A DNA stretch of 64,000 bases from an uncultured bacterium (GCA_945829425.1 CALZUQ010000006.1:1-64000), one strand, 5' to 3'; positions 26,013 to 36,366 are shown, counted from the stretch's first letter. The notes: generated by a model not told the origin, from the sequence alone. Numbers and translations are program-made.

Positions 26013-28358
26013 TTACTCCTGTGATATCTCTCGAAGGTCAGGGATTTGCTTCAGGCACGTTATGATATGTTTCACCTCATCACGGTCGTGGGTACGGAAT
26101 GAGAAGTGTGCGTCGAATATCCCTTCGCTACAGTCGATGTTTACCTTCAGGATGTTCAGCTGTAGTTCTGAGGAGAACACCCGTGTCACATCGTTGAGCA
26201 GTCCTATGCGGTCTGTTCCTCTGACATGAATGCTTGCCACGAAGAACATTTTCTTGTGCATGTTCCATTTCACGTCGATGATACGGTTTCCGTAGCTTGA
26301 TTTCAGACGAAGGGCGACCTGGCAGTCACGAAGGTGTATACGTATGTTTCCTCGCTCGTCGATATATCCCAGTGCGTCGTCTCCAGGGATGACGTTACAG
26401 CAGTCGTCGAAGATAAATCCTTTTATGTTCTCTTCCGAGACATATATCGGTTGTTTTTTCTTGAAAGAGTTCAGCACACGGAATTTTCCGTTCTCGTCGA
26501 GTTGTGTCCCCGGTATGAGTTCTGTGTCCTCGGTGTTATCCGTAGCTTCATCTTTTGTTGGGTCATTGTCCTCGTTCTTTTTCTGTTTTTTGCTGTCACC
26601 TCCTATGAATGACGGCACGAAACGTCTCCACTTGCTTGTCCTCTCTGTCTTTACTTTCTTGCCTGTGAGTTCCCGGAGTGTTTCCTCGGTAAGGGCAAAT
26701 GTCTTCCTTCCTATTCCGAGCATCAGCTCGTCATGTTTGACAGTTTTGAAGATGTCGCAGAGTTTGTCGAGGCATGCCGTAGTAAGCTCCATGCCGTTTT
26801 CTTGAAGCCATTCCCTCAGGATTGCCTCTCCCTCGCGTCTCTTTTCCTTGTCAATCTTGTGCAGCTCTGCCTGTATCTTCCCCCGTGCTTTCGCTGTTGT
26901 CACGAAGTCCATCCATTCCGGTGAAACGTGTTGTGCTTTGGAAGCGAGTATCTCCACCTGGTCTCCCGACTGTAGCACGTGGCTTACAGGCACGAGTTTA
27001 TGGTTTACCTTTGCTCCTATGCAGTGGCTTCCGAGGTAAGTATGGAGGTTGTATGCGAAATCGAGTGCCGTACTGTTTGCCGGCATGGTTATTATGTCGC
27101 CTTTCGGTGTGAAGACAAATATCTCACTTGCGAAGAGATTGAGCTTTATAGCGTCGAGGAAGTCCATGGCGTCCGGTTGCGGATCGTCGAGTATCTCCTT
27201 TATCGTCCTGAGCCAGTCATTCAGTTCCCTGTCGCGCTCATCTTCCGAAGAGTGGCTTCCGTCCTTGTATTTCCAGTGGGCGGCAAAGCCCTGTTCTGCG
27301 ATGTCGTCCATGTGGTCAGAACGTATCTGCACCTCTATCCATCGTCCGCTTTTCGACATCAGTGTGACGTGCAGTGCCTGATATCCGTTAGCCTTCGGGT
27401 GGTTGAGCCAGTCACGCAGACGGTCAGGATGCGCTTCGTATATCTGGCTTATAGCCACATAAATCTGGAAGCATTCGTTTATCTCCTTCTCTCTGTTACG
27501 TGGCGTGCATACTATCCTCACGGCGAGAATGTCATATATCTCGTCGAAAGTAACATGCTTGTTGCGCATCTTGTTCCAGATAGAGTAGGGGCTTTTGACA
27601 CGTGCCTTTATGGTGTAGTTTACGCCCATAGTGTCGAGTGCCTGCCTGATAGGCTGTGTAAACTCCTCGAAGAGCTGTTCGCGCTTTTCTTCCGTCGACT
27701 TCAGTTTCTGGCAGATGCTCTGATACTCCTCGGGATGTTCATACCTGAAGCTGAGGTCTTCCAGTTCTGTCTTTATCTTGTTCAGTCCCAGTCTGTTGGC
27801 AAGTGGCGCATAGATATATAGCGTCTCTCCTGCAATCTTATACTGCTTGTTTGCCGGTTGTGATGCCAGCGTACGCATATTGTGCAGCCTGTCACATATC
27901 TTTATGAGTATGACGCGTATGTCGTCGCTCATGGTCAGCAGAAGTTTTTTGAAGTTCTCTGCCTGTGCTGACGCCTTGTCGCCGAATATTCCACCGGATA
28001 TTTTCGTCAGTCCGTCGACAATCTGTGCTATCTTCGGTCCGAAGAGGTTCTCTATGTCATCAATGGTGTAGTCCGTATCTTCCACTACATCATGTAACAA
28101 TGCTGCGCATATGCTCGTTGAGCCCAGCCCCATCTCCTTGCATGCTATGTATGCCACGGCAATGGGGTGCATGATATACGGATCGCCCGAGAGTCTTTTC
28201 ACTCCTTTGTGGGCATGGCATGCGAAATTGTATGCCTTTGTTATTATTTCCAGCTTTTTCCTATGCGGCGAGTTGATGTAGCATTCCAGCAACTGTTGGA
28301 ACGCCTCTTCAACCATCTTCTCGTTCTGCTGTTCCTTTATTTGCTCTTCTACCATCAT
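26013..28358 (-). CDS. rsh: bifunctional (p)ppGpp synthetase/hydrolase (RelA/SpoT homologue)
   Basis: A 781-residue long RSH enzyme that makes and degrades the stringent alarmone. The N-terminal HD hydrolase domain is intact (HAHKGVKRLSG; HD at 89-90 in LLHDVVEDT). The synthetase domain follows (~240-350: RVKSPYSIWNKMRNK, then the LAVRIV strand and YQALHVTL). A TGS domain (~410-475), a linker with a lysine-rich stretch (~600-630) and a C-terminal ACT domain (~705-781) complete the architecture. Both catalytic centres look functional. Last gene of a conserved block with the lytic transglycosylase, DUF5683, parB and parA. Confidence 0.95.
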   Translation of the reverse strand: MMVEEQIKEQQNEKMVEEAFQQLLECYINSPHRKKLEIITKAYNFACHAHKGVKRLSGDPYIMHPIAVAYIACKEMGLGSTSICAALLHDVVEDTDYTIDDIENLFGPKIAQIVDGLTKISGGIFGDKASAQAENFKKLLLTMSDDIRVILIKICDRLHNMRTLASQPANKQYKIAGETLYIYAPLANRLGLNKIKTELEDLSFRYEHPEEYQSICQKLKSTEEKREQLFEEFTQPIRQALDTMGVNYTIKARVKSPYSIWNKMRNKHVTFDEIYDILAVRIVCTPRNREKEINECFQIYVAISQIYEAHPDRLRDWLNHPKANGYQALHVTLMSKSGRWIEVQIRSDHMDDIAEQGFAAHWKYKDGSHSSEDERDRELNDWLRTIKEILDDPQPDAMDFLDAIKLNLFASEIFVFTPKGDIITMPANSTALDFAYNLHTYLGSHCIGAKVNHKLVPVSHVLQSGDQVEILASKAQHVSPEWMDFVTTAKARGKIQAELHKIDKEKRREGEAILREWLQENGMELTTACLDKLCDIFKTVKHDELMLGIGRKTFALTEETLRELTGKKVKTERTSKWRRFVPSFIGGDSKKQKKNEDNDPTKDEATDNTEDTELIPGTQLDENGKFRVLNSFKKKQPIYVSEENIKGFIFDDCCNVIPGDDALGYIDERGNIRIHLRDCQVALRLKSSYGNRIIDVKWNMHKKMFFVASIHVRGTDRIGLLNDVTRVFSSELQLNILKVNIDCSEGIFDAHFSFRTHDRDEVKHIITCLKQIPDLREISQE

Positions 28359-28413
28359 TTGTACCTATTAGAATGAGTGGGATTGCTCCCCCTTCTTCAG
28401 GGATTACTCCTAC

Positions 28414-29733
28414 CTATCTTACTTTTATTTTCTTTCCCGCACGTATGTTGTTTCCTGATATGCCGTTCAGCTTCCGGAGTTTAGCTACTGTAGTACCGTT
28501 GCGTTTTGCTATTTCCGACAGTGTGTCGCCCTGTCTTATTGTCACCGAACGTCCAGAGCGTGCTTTCCTGCTTTTCTTGCCTTTTTTCTTGCTTGCTGTT
28601 GTCTTTGGTGCTTCTGCAACGTCTACTACGTCTCGTTTTGTCAGGAGGCTCTCGCGCTGATATGCATATATAGAGTCTTCACGCTCCAAGAACGTGTTTA
28701 CGAGACGTTGAGGCAGACGTATCGGCGAGGGCTGTGTACTTCCGTTCACCACGTCATATCTGTACTGTGGGTTTATCGCTTTCAGCTGTTCGAGGTCCAT
28801 CTGCAATACCGCCGCCACCTGCTGTAGGTGAACGTCGCGATTCACCATTATGGTGTCAGTCTTTACGGGCAGCGTTGTTGTCATCGGACAGATATTGTGC
28901 TCGCAATAGTATGTCATGATATAGTTCGCTGCTATGAAGCCCGGAACATATCCGCGTGTCTCCTTAGGAAGATAAGGGTATATCTTCCAGTAGTCTGTCA
29001 CTCCTCCTGCACGTTTTATAGCCTTGTTGATGTTCTCTGGTCCGGCATTGTATGCTGCGATAGCGAGTGTCCAGTCTCCGAAGATGTTATACAGGTCGTG
29101 CAGGTATCTTGCAGCAGCGTATGAAGCCTTCACGGGGTCTCTTCTCTCGTCAACGAGAGTGTTTACCGTAAGCCCATACTGTCTTCCTGTCTCAAGCATG
29201 AACTGCCATACTCCTGTTGCTCCGACCCTTGATACAGCCTGAGGGTTCAGTGCAGACTCTATTATGGGGAGGTATCTCAGTTCTAACGGCACGTTATACG
29301 CTTCAAGCGCCTGTTCGAATACCGGCATGTAGAAATTGCTTGCTCCGAGCATGAGGCTCACGGACTTTCTCAGCTTTGTGGCATATCGGTCAATAAATTT
29401 CTGTACGATGTCGTTGTATGGCATCTCGATGATGGTAGGCATCCTCGAAAGCCTCTCGATATACACCTCTGGTGCGAAATACGGGTTTATGTCCCTCATA
29501 TTGCAGTTCTCGTCAATCTTGAGGTATGTCTTGGCGTGATACTGCAAAAGCAAGGAGTCTATGTTCTGCAACATCGACTCCGGCACTGCTATCTGTTCTT
29601 CGTCGCCGTCCTCGTCTTCGATGACAACGTTCTTCTCGTCTTCCTCCTCATAAATTACTTGTGCAGTCAGAGGAGCGTAAAAACCGCCACAGAGCATTGC
29701 TGTGGCGAGAATATATTTTTTTATTATGTTCAT
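28414..29733 (-). CDS. membrane-bound lytic murein transglycosylase D-like protein with LysM
   Basis: A 439-residue exported muramidase. It has a signal peptide (1-24, PLTAQ), an acidic linker, then an SLT/GH23 domain with catalytic Glu159 in PIIESALNPQAVS and the GATGVWQFM segment typical of MltD. The C-terminal LysM repeat (397-439: IRQGDTLSEIAKRNG) binds peptidoglycan. The start was set at MNIIKKYILATA because a signal peptide follows; the frame extends 39 codons upstream without support. It cleaves glycan strands to 1,6-anhydro products in characterised relatives. Its position next to DUF5683 and parAB is conserved in Bacteroidetes. Confidence 0.92.
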   Translation of the reverse strand: MNIIKKYILATAMLCGGFYAPLTAQVIYEEEDEKNVVIEDEDGDEEQIAVPESMLQNIDSLLLQYHAKTYLKIDENCNMRDINPYFAPEVYIERLSRMPTIIEMPYNDIVQKFIDRYATKLRKSVSLMLGASNFYMPVFEQALEAYNVPLELRYLPIIESALNPQAVSRVGATGVWQFMLETGRQYGLTVNTLVDERRDPVKASYAAARYLHDLYNIFGDWTLAIAAYNAGPENINKAIKRAGGVTDYWKIYPYLPKETRGYVPGFIAANYIMTYYCEHNICPMTTTLPVKTDTIMVNRDVHLQQVAAVLQMDLEQLKAINPQYRYDVVNGSTQPSPIRLPQRLVNTFLEREDSIYAYQRESLLTKRDVVDVAEAPKTTASKKKGKKSRKARSGRSVTIRQGDTLSEIAKRNGTTVAKLRKLNGISGNNIRAGKKIKVR

Positions 29734-29921
29734 TACATCTTTAAATGTGAGTAGGTATGTACAAAATGTTTTTATGATTGTATAGCATAGTAATGCCGTA
29801 TCAGTAAATGATATATCAGAGTGTGTCGACTCCTGTTTGCATGTTATCACGTACTGATAATGTGCGGTAGCTCAGTGGAAACCACACTTCTTTCCTACGG
29901 ACTTGTAGCAAAAAACAATCC

Positions 29922-30632
29922 TTAAAAATTCAGCTGGCATCTCAGTCCTATACCCCCATTTCCGAGAACGTCGTTAGAAACCGTCATCCTCTTGTTTTCT
30001 GATGCCGGGATATATGCCGGAGCGACCTTCATACTGAGGTCATCGCTTATGTCAAACTGCGACAGCGAAGCGTCGACATAGGCATCGACGATAGAGAGTC
30101 CGTAAACTCCGAGCATGCAGAATATGCTCATGTCGCGCCATCTGCGGTATTTGTCCTTCCTGTTTTTGAACACCGACTTATACTGCTCCATGTTCGCCTC
30201 CGTTATCTGTGCTCCGAGGTGTAGGAATTTTTCGTAACTCTTTGTCTCAGGGTCGTCGTCCATGATGTCTATATATGCTTTCTGATAGTCGGAATACATC
30301 TGTCCGTTCCACCTCAGTGCATACACACATCCTACGAGTCCTCCGTAAATGATAGGCAGTTTCCAGTATTTCCTGTTGTATATCTGTCCGCCTCCCGGAA
30401 TGACGATTGCCATCCACAACGCTTTCTTCACGTCGGGACGCCATGCCGCTTTCGGCACATTATGACGTATGTCGTCACGTTGTACGATAGCGTTTATCTG
30501 TGCCACGTTTTCCGTCACCGTGCTGTCTATTTCTGCCATGCTGTTGTTTGCCGTGCTGTCTGACGGTGTCTGTGCTATGGAGCAGCATATTACGGTGATG
30601 TAAAGCAATGTTATGGTGAATAATCTTTTCAA
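29922..30632 (-). CDS. DUF5683 domain-containing protein
   Basis: A 236-residue protein of unknown function with a signal peptide (1-20, CSIAQ). The conserved core is WRPDVKKALWMAIVIPGGGQIYNRKYWKLP and a second hydrophobic segment (FCMLGVYGLSIVDAYVDA), giving two or three membrane-associated helices, and it ends in an aromatic/hydrophobic strand. In Bacteroidetes it is found between parB and the lytic transglycosylase, as here, which hints at a cell-envelope role linked to division or segregation; that is inference from position only. Confidence 0.85.
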   Translation of the reverse strand: MKRLFTITLLYITVICCSIAQTPSDSTANNSMAEIDSTVTENVAQINAIVQRDDIRHNVPKAAWRPDVKKALWMAIVIPGGGQIYNRKYWKLPIIYGGLVGCVYALRWNGQMYSDYQKAYIDIMDDDPETKSYEKFLHLGAQITEANMEQYKSVFKNRKDKYRRWRDMSIFCMLGVYGLSIVDAYVDASLSQFDISDDLSMKVAPAYIPASENKRMTVSNDVLGNGGIGLRCQLNF

Positions 30633-30793
30633 GTGAGAGTAATGGGGGCTTTACGTATTCCCCGCCGTATGTATGTTATGGCGGGGAAAGCTTTCGCCCA
30701 CCGTATTGTTATGTGGGTTCTTTCTGTGCCACCATCAGGATTGTGGCTTCGTTGTTAGATTGTGGCTTCACTGTTTCGGAGAATATCCTCCCC

Positions 30794-31714
30794 TTATCCT
30801 TGTCCGCCGTTTATCTTCTCAAGAATGCGTTGCAGTTCCTCTTCGTTGTCAAACGGTATTGATAGCTTGCCTTTTCCTGTGGCGTTGCACGTTATCTTCA
30901 CGTTCTGCCCTGTCAGGCTTGTTAGGTGTTGCCTTACGTTTTCAAAGTATTCAGGCAATGTCGTCTCGCCTTTTATTTTCTTCCTTCCGAGTTCTATGCT
31001 CTCGCCGTTTTTCAGCTGCTGGCACAGCTCCTCTACTTTTCTTACCGATATGCCGTTCTTCACTATTTCATGGAACACCTTCAGCTGCAACTGCGGGTCG
31101 TCGAGTGACAGGAGCGCCCTTGCGTGTCCCATGTCTATCTCTTTTTTCTGCAACGCCATCTGCACAGGAGCCGGAAGTTTGAGGAGACGTAGGAAATTAG
31201 CCACCGTAGCCCTTTTCTTTCCTACTCTTTCTGCCACCTTCTCCTGTGTCATGCCTGTATTGTCCAGTAGGTGTTGGTATGCCAAGGCTATCTCCACGGC
31301 ATTGAGGTCTTCACGCTGTATGTTCTCTACGAGAGCCATCTCCATGACGTTCTCGTCTTTTATGGTGCGTATGTATGCCGGTATTGTTGTCAGACCTGCC
31401 AGTTGTGACGCTCTCCAGCGTCTTTCTCCCGCGATGATCTGATACCTGTTGTCGGCTGTCTGCCTCAACGTTATAGGCTGGACGATGCCAATCTCCCTTA
31501 TGCTGTTTGCCAGTTCCTGAAGCGCCTCCTCGTCGAAGTCCCTTCGTGGCTGGTTTGGGTTGCGTTCTATCTGTGCAAGTTCTATCTCATTGATTGTCGA
31601 CGACCCTCCTGTCTGCACGTTGTCTGTAGAGATAAGTGCTCCGAGCCCTTTTCCCTGTGCCGAGATGTCGTCAAGCCCTCGTCCTAACGATGTGAATTTT
31701 TTCTTTACTGCCAT
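30794..31714 (-). CDS. parB: chromosome partitioning protein ParB
   Basis: A 306-residue ParB. The N-terminal nuclease-like/CTPase domain shows NPNQPRRDFDEEAL and GERRWRAS, the CTP-binding arginine patch. The helix-turn-helix (~140-190: MTQEKVAERVGKKRATVANFLRLL) binds parS, and a C-terminal dimerisation domain follows. The ATG overlaps the parA stop by one base (TAATG), indicating translational coupling. No full parS palindrome was seen in the window; a half site is noted under rejected items. Confidence 0.95.
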   Translation of the reverse strand: MAVKKKFTSLGRGLDDISAQGKGLGALISTDNVQTGGSSTINEIELAQIERNPNQPRRDFDEEALQELANSIREIGIVQPITLRQTADNRYQIIAGERRWRASQLAGLTTIPAYIRTIKDENVMEMALVENIQREDLNAVEIALAYQHLLDNTGMTQEKVAERVGKKRATVANFLRLLKLPAPVQMALQKKEIDMGHARALLSLDDPQLQLKVFHEIVKNGISVRKVEELCQQLKNGESIELGRKKIKGETTLPEYFENVRQHLTSLTGQNVKITCNATGKGKLSIPFDNEEELQRILEKINGGQG

Positions 31715-32484
31715 TATTCCTTCTCTTCTCTACTGATAATCTCTTTTGCTAATGCCAGGTGGTTCTTTGCTCCGTTTGACTCTGCGTCGTAGAGTATTAC
31801 CGGAATGCCGTGGCTTGGCGACTCCGACAGTTTTACGTTACGCTGTATTACTGTTTTGAACACGAGCTCCTGGAAATGTCTCTTCACCTCGTCGTATATC
31901 TGGTTAGCGAGGCGCAGACGGCTGTCGTACATGGTGAGCAGGAAGCCCTCAATCTCCAACCTTGGATTAAGTTTCGACTTTATTATTTTTATTGTGTTGA
32001 GAAGTTTGCTTATGCCTTCGAGTGCGAAATACTCACACTGCACAGGGATAATCACCGAGTCTGCTGCTGTCAGTGCGTTAACAGTGATAAGTCCCAATGA
32101 CGGCGAGCAGTCTATGAGTATATAGTCGTACTCGCTTCGTACAGGGTCGAGCAGTCTTTTCAGTACATTTTCCCTGTTCTCAAGGTTCAGCATCTCTATC
32201 TCCGCTCCGACGAGATTGATGTGGCTTGCCACGATATCGAGTCCGTCGATGTCTGTGGTGTATATGGCATCGCGTATGTCCGCCCCGTCGATGATACACT
32301 CGTATATGGAACATTCAAGCTGCTGAATGTCCACCCCAAGTCCGCTTGAAGCGTTAGCCTGAGGGTCAGCGTCAATAACAAGCACAGACTTCTCCATCGT
32401 TGCAAGTGAGGCGGCAAGGTTTATCGTTGTCGTAGTCTTACCTACGCCACCCTTCTGATTCGCAAGCGCAATAATTTTTCCCAT
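31714..32484 (-). CDS. parA: chromosome partitioning ATPase ParA (Soj)
   Basis: A 256-residue deviant Walker-type ATPase. The P-loop is NQKGGVGKTTTTINLA (~9-24), with the Walker A' Asp in VLVIDADPQANAS and Walker B in YILIDCSPSLGL. It positions origins or cargo by an ATP-dependent gradient with ParB. It is the first gene of the parA-parB-DUF5683-transglycosylase-rsh run and is transcribed divergently from surE. Confidence 0.95.
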   Translation of the reverse strand: MGKIIALANQKGGVGKTTTTINLAASLATMEKSVLVIDADPQANASSGLGVDIQQLECSIYECIIDGADIRDAIYTTDIDGLDIVASHINLVGAEIEMLNLENRENVLKRLLDPVRSEYDYILIDCSPSLGLITVNALTAADSVIIPVQCEYFALEGISKLLNTIKIIKSKLNPRLEIEGFLLTMYDSRLRLANQIYDEVKRHFQELVFKTVIQRNVKLSESPSHGIPVILYDAESNGAKNHLALAKEIISREEKE

Positions 32485-32544
32485 CGTTCAAAAAAAATGT
32501 TTTGCCGGGGGCATGTTCCCCACCTTAATAAATATATTTGGGTA

Positions 32545-32602
32545 CAAAAGTACTAATTTTATTTTAGATATTCGAATATTAAACGTTTTTTTTGTACTTT
32601 TG
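32545..32602. promoter_or_regulatory. divergent promoter region of parA and surE
   Basis: TACTTTTG reads leftward at 32545-32552 (61 bp before parA) and rightward at 32595-32602 (24 bp before surE). Both share an AT-rich centre with a TATTCGAATA palindrome near 32569-32578 at the -33 position. Confidence 0.55.
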
Positions 32603-32625
32603 CACCTAATTTAATTAAAAAAGTA

Positions 32626-33372
32626 ATGAATAGACCGTTAATACTTATTTCCAACGATGATGGTTACGATGCAAAAGGTATCGTAGAGCTGGTAAGAATG
32701 GTGCGTTCTTTCGGGGATATTATAGTTTGCGCACCCGAGGAGTGCCAATCAGGAAAGTCAAGGGCTTTCAGCATGGGGCCGCTGACGCTCCGCGACGTTC
32801 GGGAGCGAGACGGTGAGCGCTGGACAGCCTGTTCCGGCACTCCGGTAGACTGTATCAAGATGGCGTGTAACGTTCTCTGTCCACGAACGCCCGACCTTAT
32901 CCTCGGCGGTATAAACCATGGCGACAACGCCTCTGTCAATGCCCACTACAGCGGCACTGTCGGCATAGCTTTCGAGGGTGCCATGAAAGGTGTCCCCTCC
33001 ATAGCTTTTTCCCTTTGCGACTATGACGCCGATGCCGACTTCAGGCCTATGGAAGGCTATGTAAGAAAGATTTGTGATGGCGTTCTCAGCCATGGCTTGC
33101 CCCCTATGACATTCCTCAACGTCAATGTTCCCAAGGTCAGCATCGCTTCAGAGCTTCGTGGCATGCTTCAGTGCCGTATGGCGCGTGGAGAATGGAAAAA
33201 AGAAGTCATCCTCCCCGCCGAAGGCAGTAGGGAGTATCATTTAAAAGGCTATTTTGAGAATCATGAGCCTGAGGATGCCTCCACCGATGCCTGGGCGGTG
33301 AGCAACGGATATGTTGCTGTCACTCCGTCCACCGTCGATGTCACGTCATACTGTGACTTGGATTGGCTGTAG
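32626..33372 (+). CDS. surE: 5'/3'-nucleotidase SurE
   Basis: A 248-residue metal-dependent phosphatase. The N terminus carries the metal-binding acidic pair in LISNDDGYDAKGI (Asp11, Asp12), followed by CAPEECQSGKSRAFS and the GINHGDNAS motif. SurE removes phosphate from nucleoside 5'- and 3'-monophosphates and short polyphosphates in survival conditions. It stands alone between parA (divergent) and the AGCS symporter (convergent, 49-bp gap). Confidence 0.94.
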   Translation: MNRPLILISNDDGYDAKGIVELVRMVRSFGDIIVCAPEECQSGKSRAFSMGPLTLRDVRERDGERWTACSGTPVDCIKMACNVLCPRTPDLILGGINHGDNASVNAHYSGTVGIAFEGAMKGVPSIAFSLCDYDADADFRPMEGYVRKICDGVLSHGLPPMTFLNVNVPKVSIASELRGMLQCRMARGEWKKEVILPAEGSREYHLKGYFENHEPEDASTDAWAVSNGYVAVTPSTVDVTSYCDLDWL

Positions 33373-33421
33373 GTGTGGGCTGTTAAGATAGAGTCTTATT
33401 AATTCTCAGGTTGGCTGATGC

Positions 33422-34885
33422 TCACCATGCGTCGAGGTCGTTGCTGATTTCCGGCATCATGTCTTTAGTGAATACCGGGTCTGCACCCTTCTTTTTCTGT
33501 GTGGCATAATCACGCACGAGCAGTCTCACCTTCGGGAAAAGCTGTATGATTGCGAGAAGGTTGCATATCGTGATGAGGGCCATACAGAGGTCTATGATGC
33601 TCCATGCGAGGTCGAGTGTCAGCAATGCTCCGAGCATTACGAAAGCCGCCGCCATGAGTCTATAGACGAATAGCGCCGTCTTGTTTTTGGTAAAGAAAAC
33701 GAGGTTCGTCTCTCCGTAGTAGCAGTTGGCTATTATCGTGCTGAAGGCAAAGAGCCATATCACGACGGCGATGAAATGGTTTCCGAGACCTCCGATTTCT
33801 TCTGTCAGAGCGTCCTGAGTGAGCTGTATGCCGTTGCTGGCGGTATAGTCTACGCCGCTGCACAATATCATGAATGCCGTACACGAGCATACTACGAGAG
33901 TGTCTACGAATACTCCGAGTGCCTGTATGAGTCCTTGTTTTACGGGGTGGGTGACATGTGCCGTAGCGGCAGCGTTAGGCGCAGAGCCTTCCCCAGCCTC
34001 GTTGCTGAATAGTCCTCGTTTTATACCCATCATGACTATCGCCCCGAGTGCTCCTCCTGCAAATTCCCCAAAACCGAAGGCGTTTTCTACTATCATCGTG
34101 AGTACCTTCGGCAGCACTGTAATGTTTGACAGCACAATATACACTGCGAGAAGGAGATACACTACAGCCATGACAGGCACTACCGTAGATGATATGCGTG
34201 CTATGCGATGTATGCCGCCGAATATCACAGCTACTGTCAGCAGGCATAATATTCCTCCCATCCATTCCAAGGGTACTTCAAAAGCCTGCTGCCATGCCAA
34301 GGCTATGGTGTTGCTCTGCATGGCGTTGTTGGCGAATCCGAAGGTCAAGATCATCAGGACGCTGAACAGCACACCCATCCAGCGGCGGTGTAGTCCGTGG
34401 TACATATAATATGCCGGTCCGCCATAGAATGCGCCTTCGCCCCTTCTCTTATACAGCTGTGCGAGAGTAGACTCCACGAACGCTGTGGCAGATCCGAAGA
34501 GTGCCATGACCCACATCCAGAATATGGCCCCTGGTCCCCCTACGCTTATGGCAGTAGCTACTCCGGCAAGGTTTCCCGTTCCGATGCGTGAGGCGAGAGC
34601 TACTACGAAAGCCTGGAACGATGATATCTGCTTCTCGCTTTTTCCTTCCTTTGCTTTCTTTCCCTCTGCCGTTGTCCCTTCGCATACCTTTTGCGCCTCT
34701 TCCCCTTCGTTGGCTTTTCTCTTTCCTTCCGTTGAGTGGAACACCAGGCGCATCATCTCTTTGAACATGCGGAACTGCACTCCTCCTGTTCGCAAGGTAA
34801 AATACACAGCGCACCCTACAAGGAGTACTATGTTTACGTATGTCCACAGCCAGTCCTGTATGTTGTAGATGATGTTATGTACCAT
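33422..34885 (-). CDS. sodium:alanine/glycine symporter (AGCS family)
   Basis: A 487-residue membrane protein with about ten or eleven helices. Family motifs include ASRIGTGNLAGVATAISVGGPGA, FWMWVMALFGSATAFVE and the late GLFSNEAGEGSAPNAAATA. It couples Na+ to uptake of small neutral amino acids. An unusual ~35-residue Lys/Glu/Gly-rich cytoplasmic insertion (about residues 50-86) sits between the first helix and the conserved core; compared with usual ~450-residue members this explains the extra length. A hairpin (34901-34928) precedes the gene. Confidence 0.9.
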   Translation of the reverse strand: MVHNIIYNIQDWLWTYVNIVLLVGCAVYFTLRTGGVQFRMFKEMMRLVFHSTEGKRKANEGEEAQKVCEGTTAEGKKAKEGKSEKQISSFQAFVVALASRIGTGNLAGVATAISVGGPGAIFWMWVMALFGSATAFVESTLAQLYKRRGEGAFYGGPAYYMYHGLHRRWMGVLFSVLMILTFGFANNAMQSNTIALAWQQAFEVPLEWMGGILCLLTVAVIFGGIHRIARISSTVVPVMAVVYLLLAVYIVLSNITVLPKVLTMIVENAFGFGEFAGGALGAIVMMGIKRGLFSNEAGEGSAPNAAATAHVTHPVKQGLIQALGVFVDTLVVCSCTAFMILCSGVDYTASNGIQLTQDALTEEIGGLGNHFIAVVIWLFAFSTIIANCYYGETNLVFFTKNKTALFVYRLMAAAFVMLGALLTLDLAWSIIDLCMALITICNLLAIIQLFPKVRLLVRDYATQKKKGADPVFTKDMMPEISNDLDAW

Positions 34886-34900
34886 ATTTTAATGTAAATT

Positions 34901-34928
34901 CCTTCCTCTGGTTTTTACCAAAGGAAGG
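34901..34928 (-). promoter_or_regulatory. hairpin in the leader of the AGCS symporter gene
   Basis: CCTTCCTCTGGT and ACCAAAGGAAGG are complementary apart from one pair around a TTTT loop. It lies just upstream of the symporter start and ~85 bp past the pgi stop. No U tract follows on the minus strand. Confidence 0.5.
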
Positions 34929-35013
34929 AAAATAATATATTTTTTCTGCCGTTACTTTTGGCGGGTTCTGTTAATTGCCGAATTCAGACAAATTCCGTTG
35001 TCACTTTGACGGC

Positions 35014-36366
35014 TTATTCTTCAGCCAGGCGCGCCTTTATAGCCGCTGTCTCAGCCTCGTAGCCCGGTTTTTCGAGAAGAGCGAACATATTCTTCTTGTA
35101 CGCCTCTACTCCCGGCTGGTTGAATGCGTTTACTCCGAGGAGCTGTCCTGAGATGCCGCATGCCATCTCAAAGAAGTATATCAGCTGTCCGAAGTTATAT
35201 GCGTCGAGACGCTCTATAGAGATGAGTATGTTAGGTACTCCGCCGTCGACATGTGCAAGGCGAGTGCCCAGCTCTGCGTTTTTGTTCACCTCGTCAATTC
35301 GTTTTCCTGCAAGGAAGTTCAGTCCGTCGAGGTTCTCCTCGTCAGAAGGGAAGAGTAGGTTACGCTCCGGATTCTCCACAGATATACATGTCTCGAAGAT
35401 AGTGCGCTCTCCGTCCTGTATCCACTGTCCCATAGAGTGTAGGTCTGTCGTGAAGTCGCATGATGCAGGGAATAGTCCCTTTCCGTCCTTTCCCTCAGAC
35501 TCACCGTAGAGCTGTTTCCACCATTCAGCGTAGTAGTGCAGCTTCGGCTGGTAGTTTATGAGTATCTCAATTTTCTTTCCGTTCTGGTAGAGTGCGTTAC
35601 GTGTTGCAGCATATACCGCTGCCGGGTTCTCCTCGAAAGGCACGTCTATGCCACACTGTTTCTCCATTACCACGGCACCAGCCACGAGTTGCTCGATGTC
35701 TATTCCGGCACATGCTATAGGAAGCAGTCCTACCGGAGTGAGTACAGAGAAGCGTCCACCAACGTTGTCAGGAATGATGAACGAGCGGTATCCCTCTTTG
35801 TCAGCGCATGTACGTGCCGCACCCTTCTTTGCGTCTGTTACGGCAACGATGAGGCTCTTTGCAGCCTCTTTGCCTACCTGTGCCTCTAACTGTGTCTTGA
35901 GAAGTCGGAAAGTCAGAGCTGTCTCTGTAGTTGTTCCAGACTTTGAGATATTTATTATAGCAAAGGTCTTGCCCTTAAGATATTCTGTCAGTTCTGAGAG
36001 ATAATCCTCACCGATATTGTTTCCGGCGAAAACCACAGCAGGAGTGCTGCTGTCCTTTACGAGCCATGCAAAAGAGTTCTGCAGTCCTTCTATTACAGCC
36101 TTGGCGCCAAGGTATGATCCGCCTATTCCGGCTATTACGATTACCTCAGCCTTCTGACGGAGGTCAGCAGCGACAGCCTTCACCTCAGCGAGGAATTCCG
36201 GTGTTATGGATGAAGGCAAGTGTAGCCATCCGAGGAAATCATTTCCTGGTACAGTTCCTTCCTCAAGACCTTTCTGAGCCTCTTTTACCTGCTCCTTAAG
36301 AGCCATTACTGCGCCGGCAGGTAGAAACTGCTGCGCCTTTGTGATGTCTAAAGATATCTGTTTCAT
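35014..36366 (-). CDS. pgi: glucose-6-phosphate isomerase
   Basis: A 450-residue glycolytic isomerase of the shorter bacterial type. Two SIS domains are visible: the signature [17 protein letters not shown] and [16 protein letters not shown] in the second part, plus [12 protein letters not shown] for phosphate binding. It interconverts glucose-6-phosphate and fructose-6-phosphate. The gene begins 31 bp after ettA on the same strand and could be cotranscribed. Confidence 0.95.
   Translation of the reverse strand: MKQISLDITKAQQFLPAGAVMALKEQVKEAQKGLEEGTVPGNDFLGWLHLPSSITPEFLAEVKAVAADLRQKAEVIVIAGIGGSYLGAKAVIEGLQNSFAWLVKDSSTPAVVFAGNNIGEDYLSELTEYLKGKTFAIINISKSGTTTETALTFRLLKTQLEAQVGKEAAKSLIVAVTDAKKGAARTCADKEGYRSFIIPDNVGGRFSVLTPVGLLPIACAGIDIEQLVAGAVVMEKQCGIDVPFEENPAAVYAATRNALYQNGKKIEILINYQPKLHYYAEWWKQLYGESEGKDGKGLFPASCDFTTDLHSMGQWIQDGERTIFETCISVENPERNLLFPSDEENLDGLNFLAGKRIDEVNKNAELGTRLAHVDGGVPNILISIERLDAYNFGQLIYFFEMACGISGQLLGVNAFNQPGVEAYKKNMFALLEKPGYEAETAAIKARLAEE

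Noticed and set aside
29861..29920. tRNA-like D-arm motif (GGTAGCTCAGTGG)
   Set aside because: Only the D-arm consensus fits; no anticodon arm, T-arm or acceptor complement follows. It folds better as a simple hairpin.
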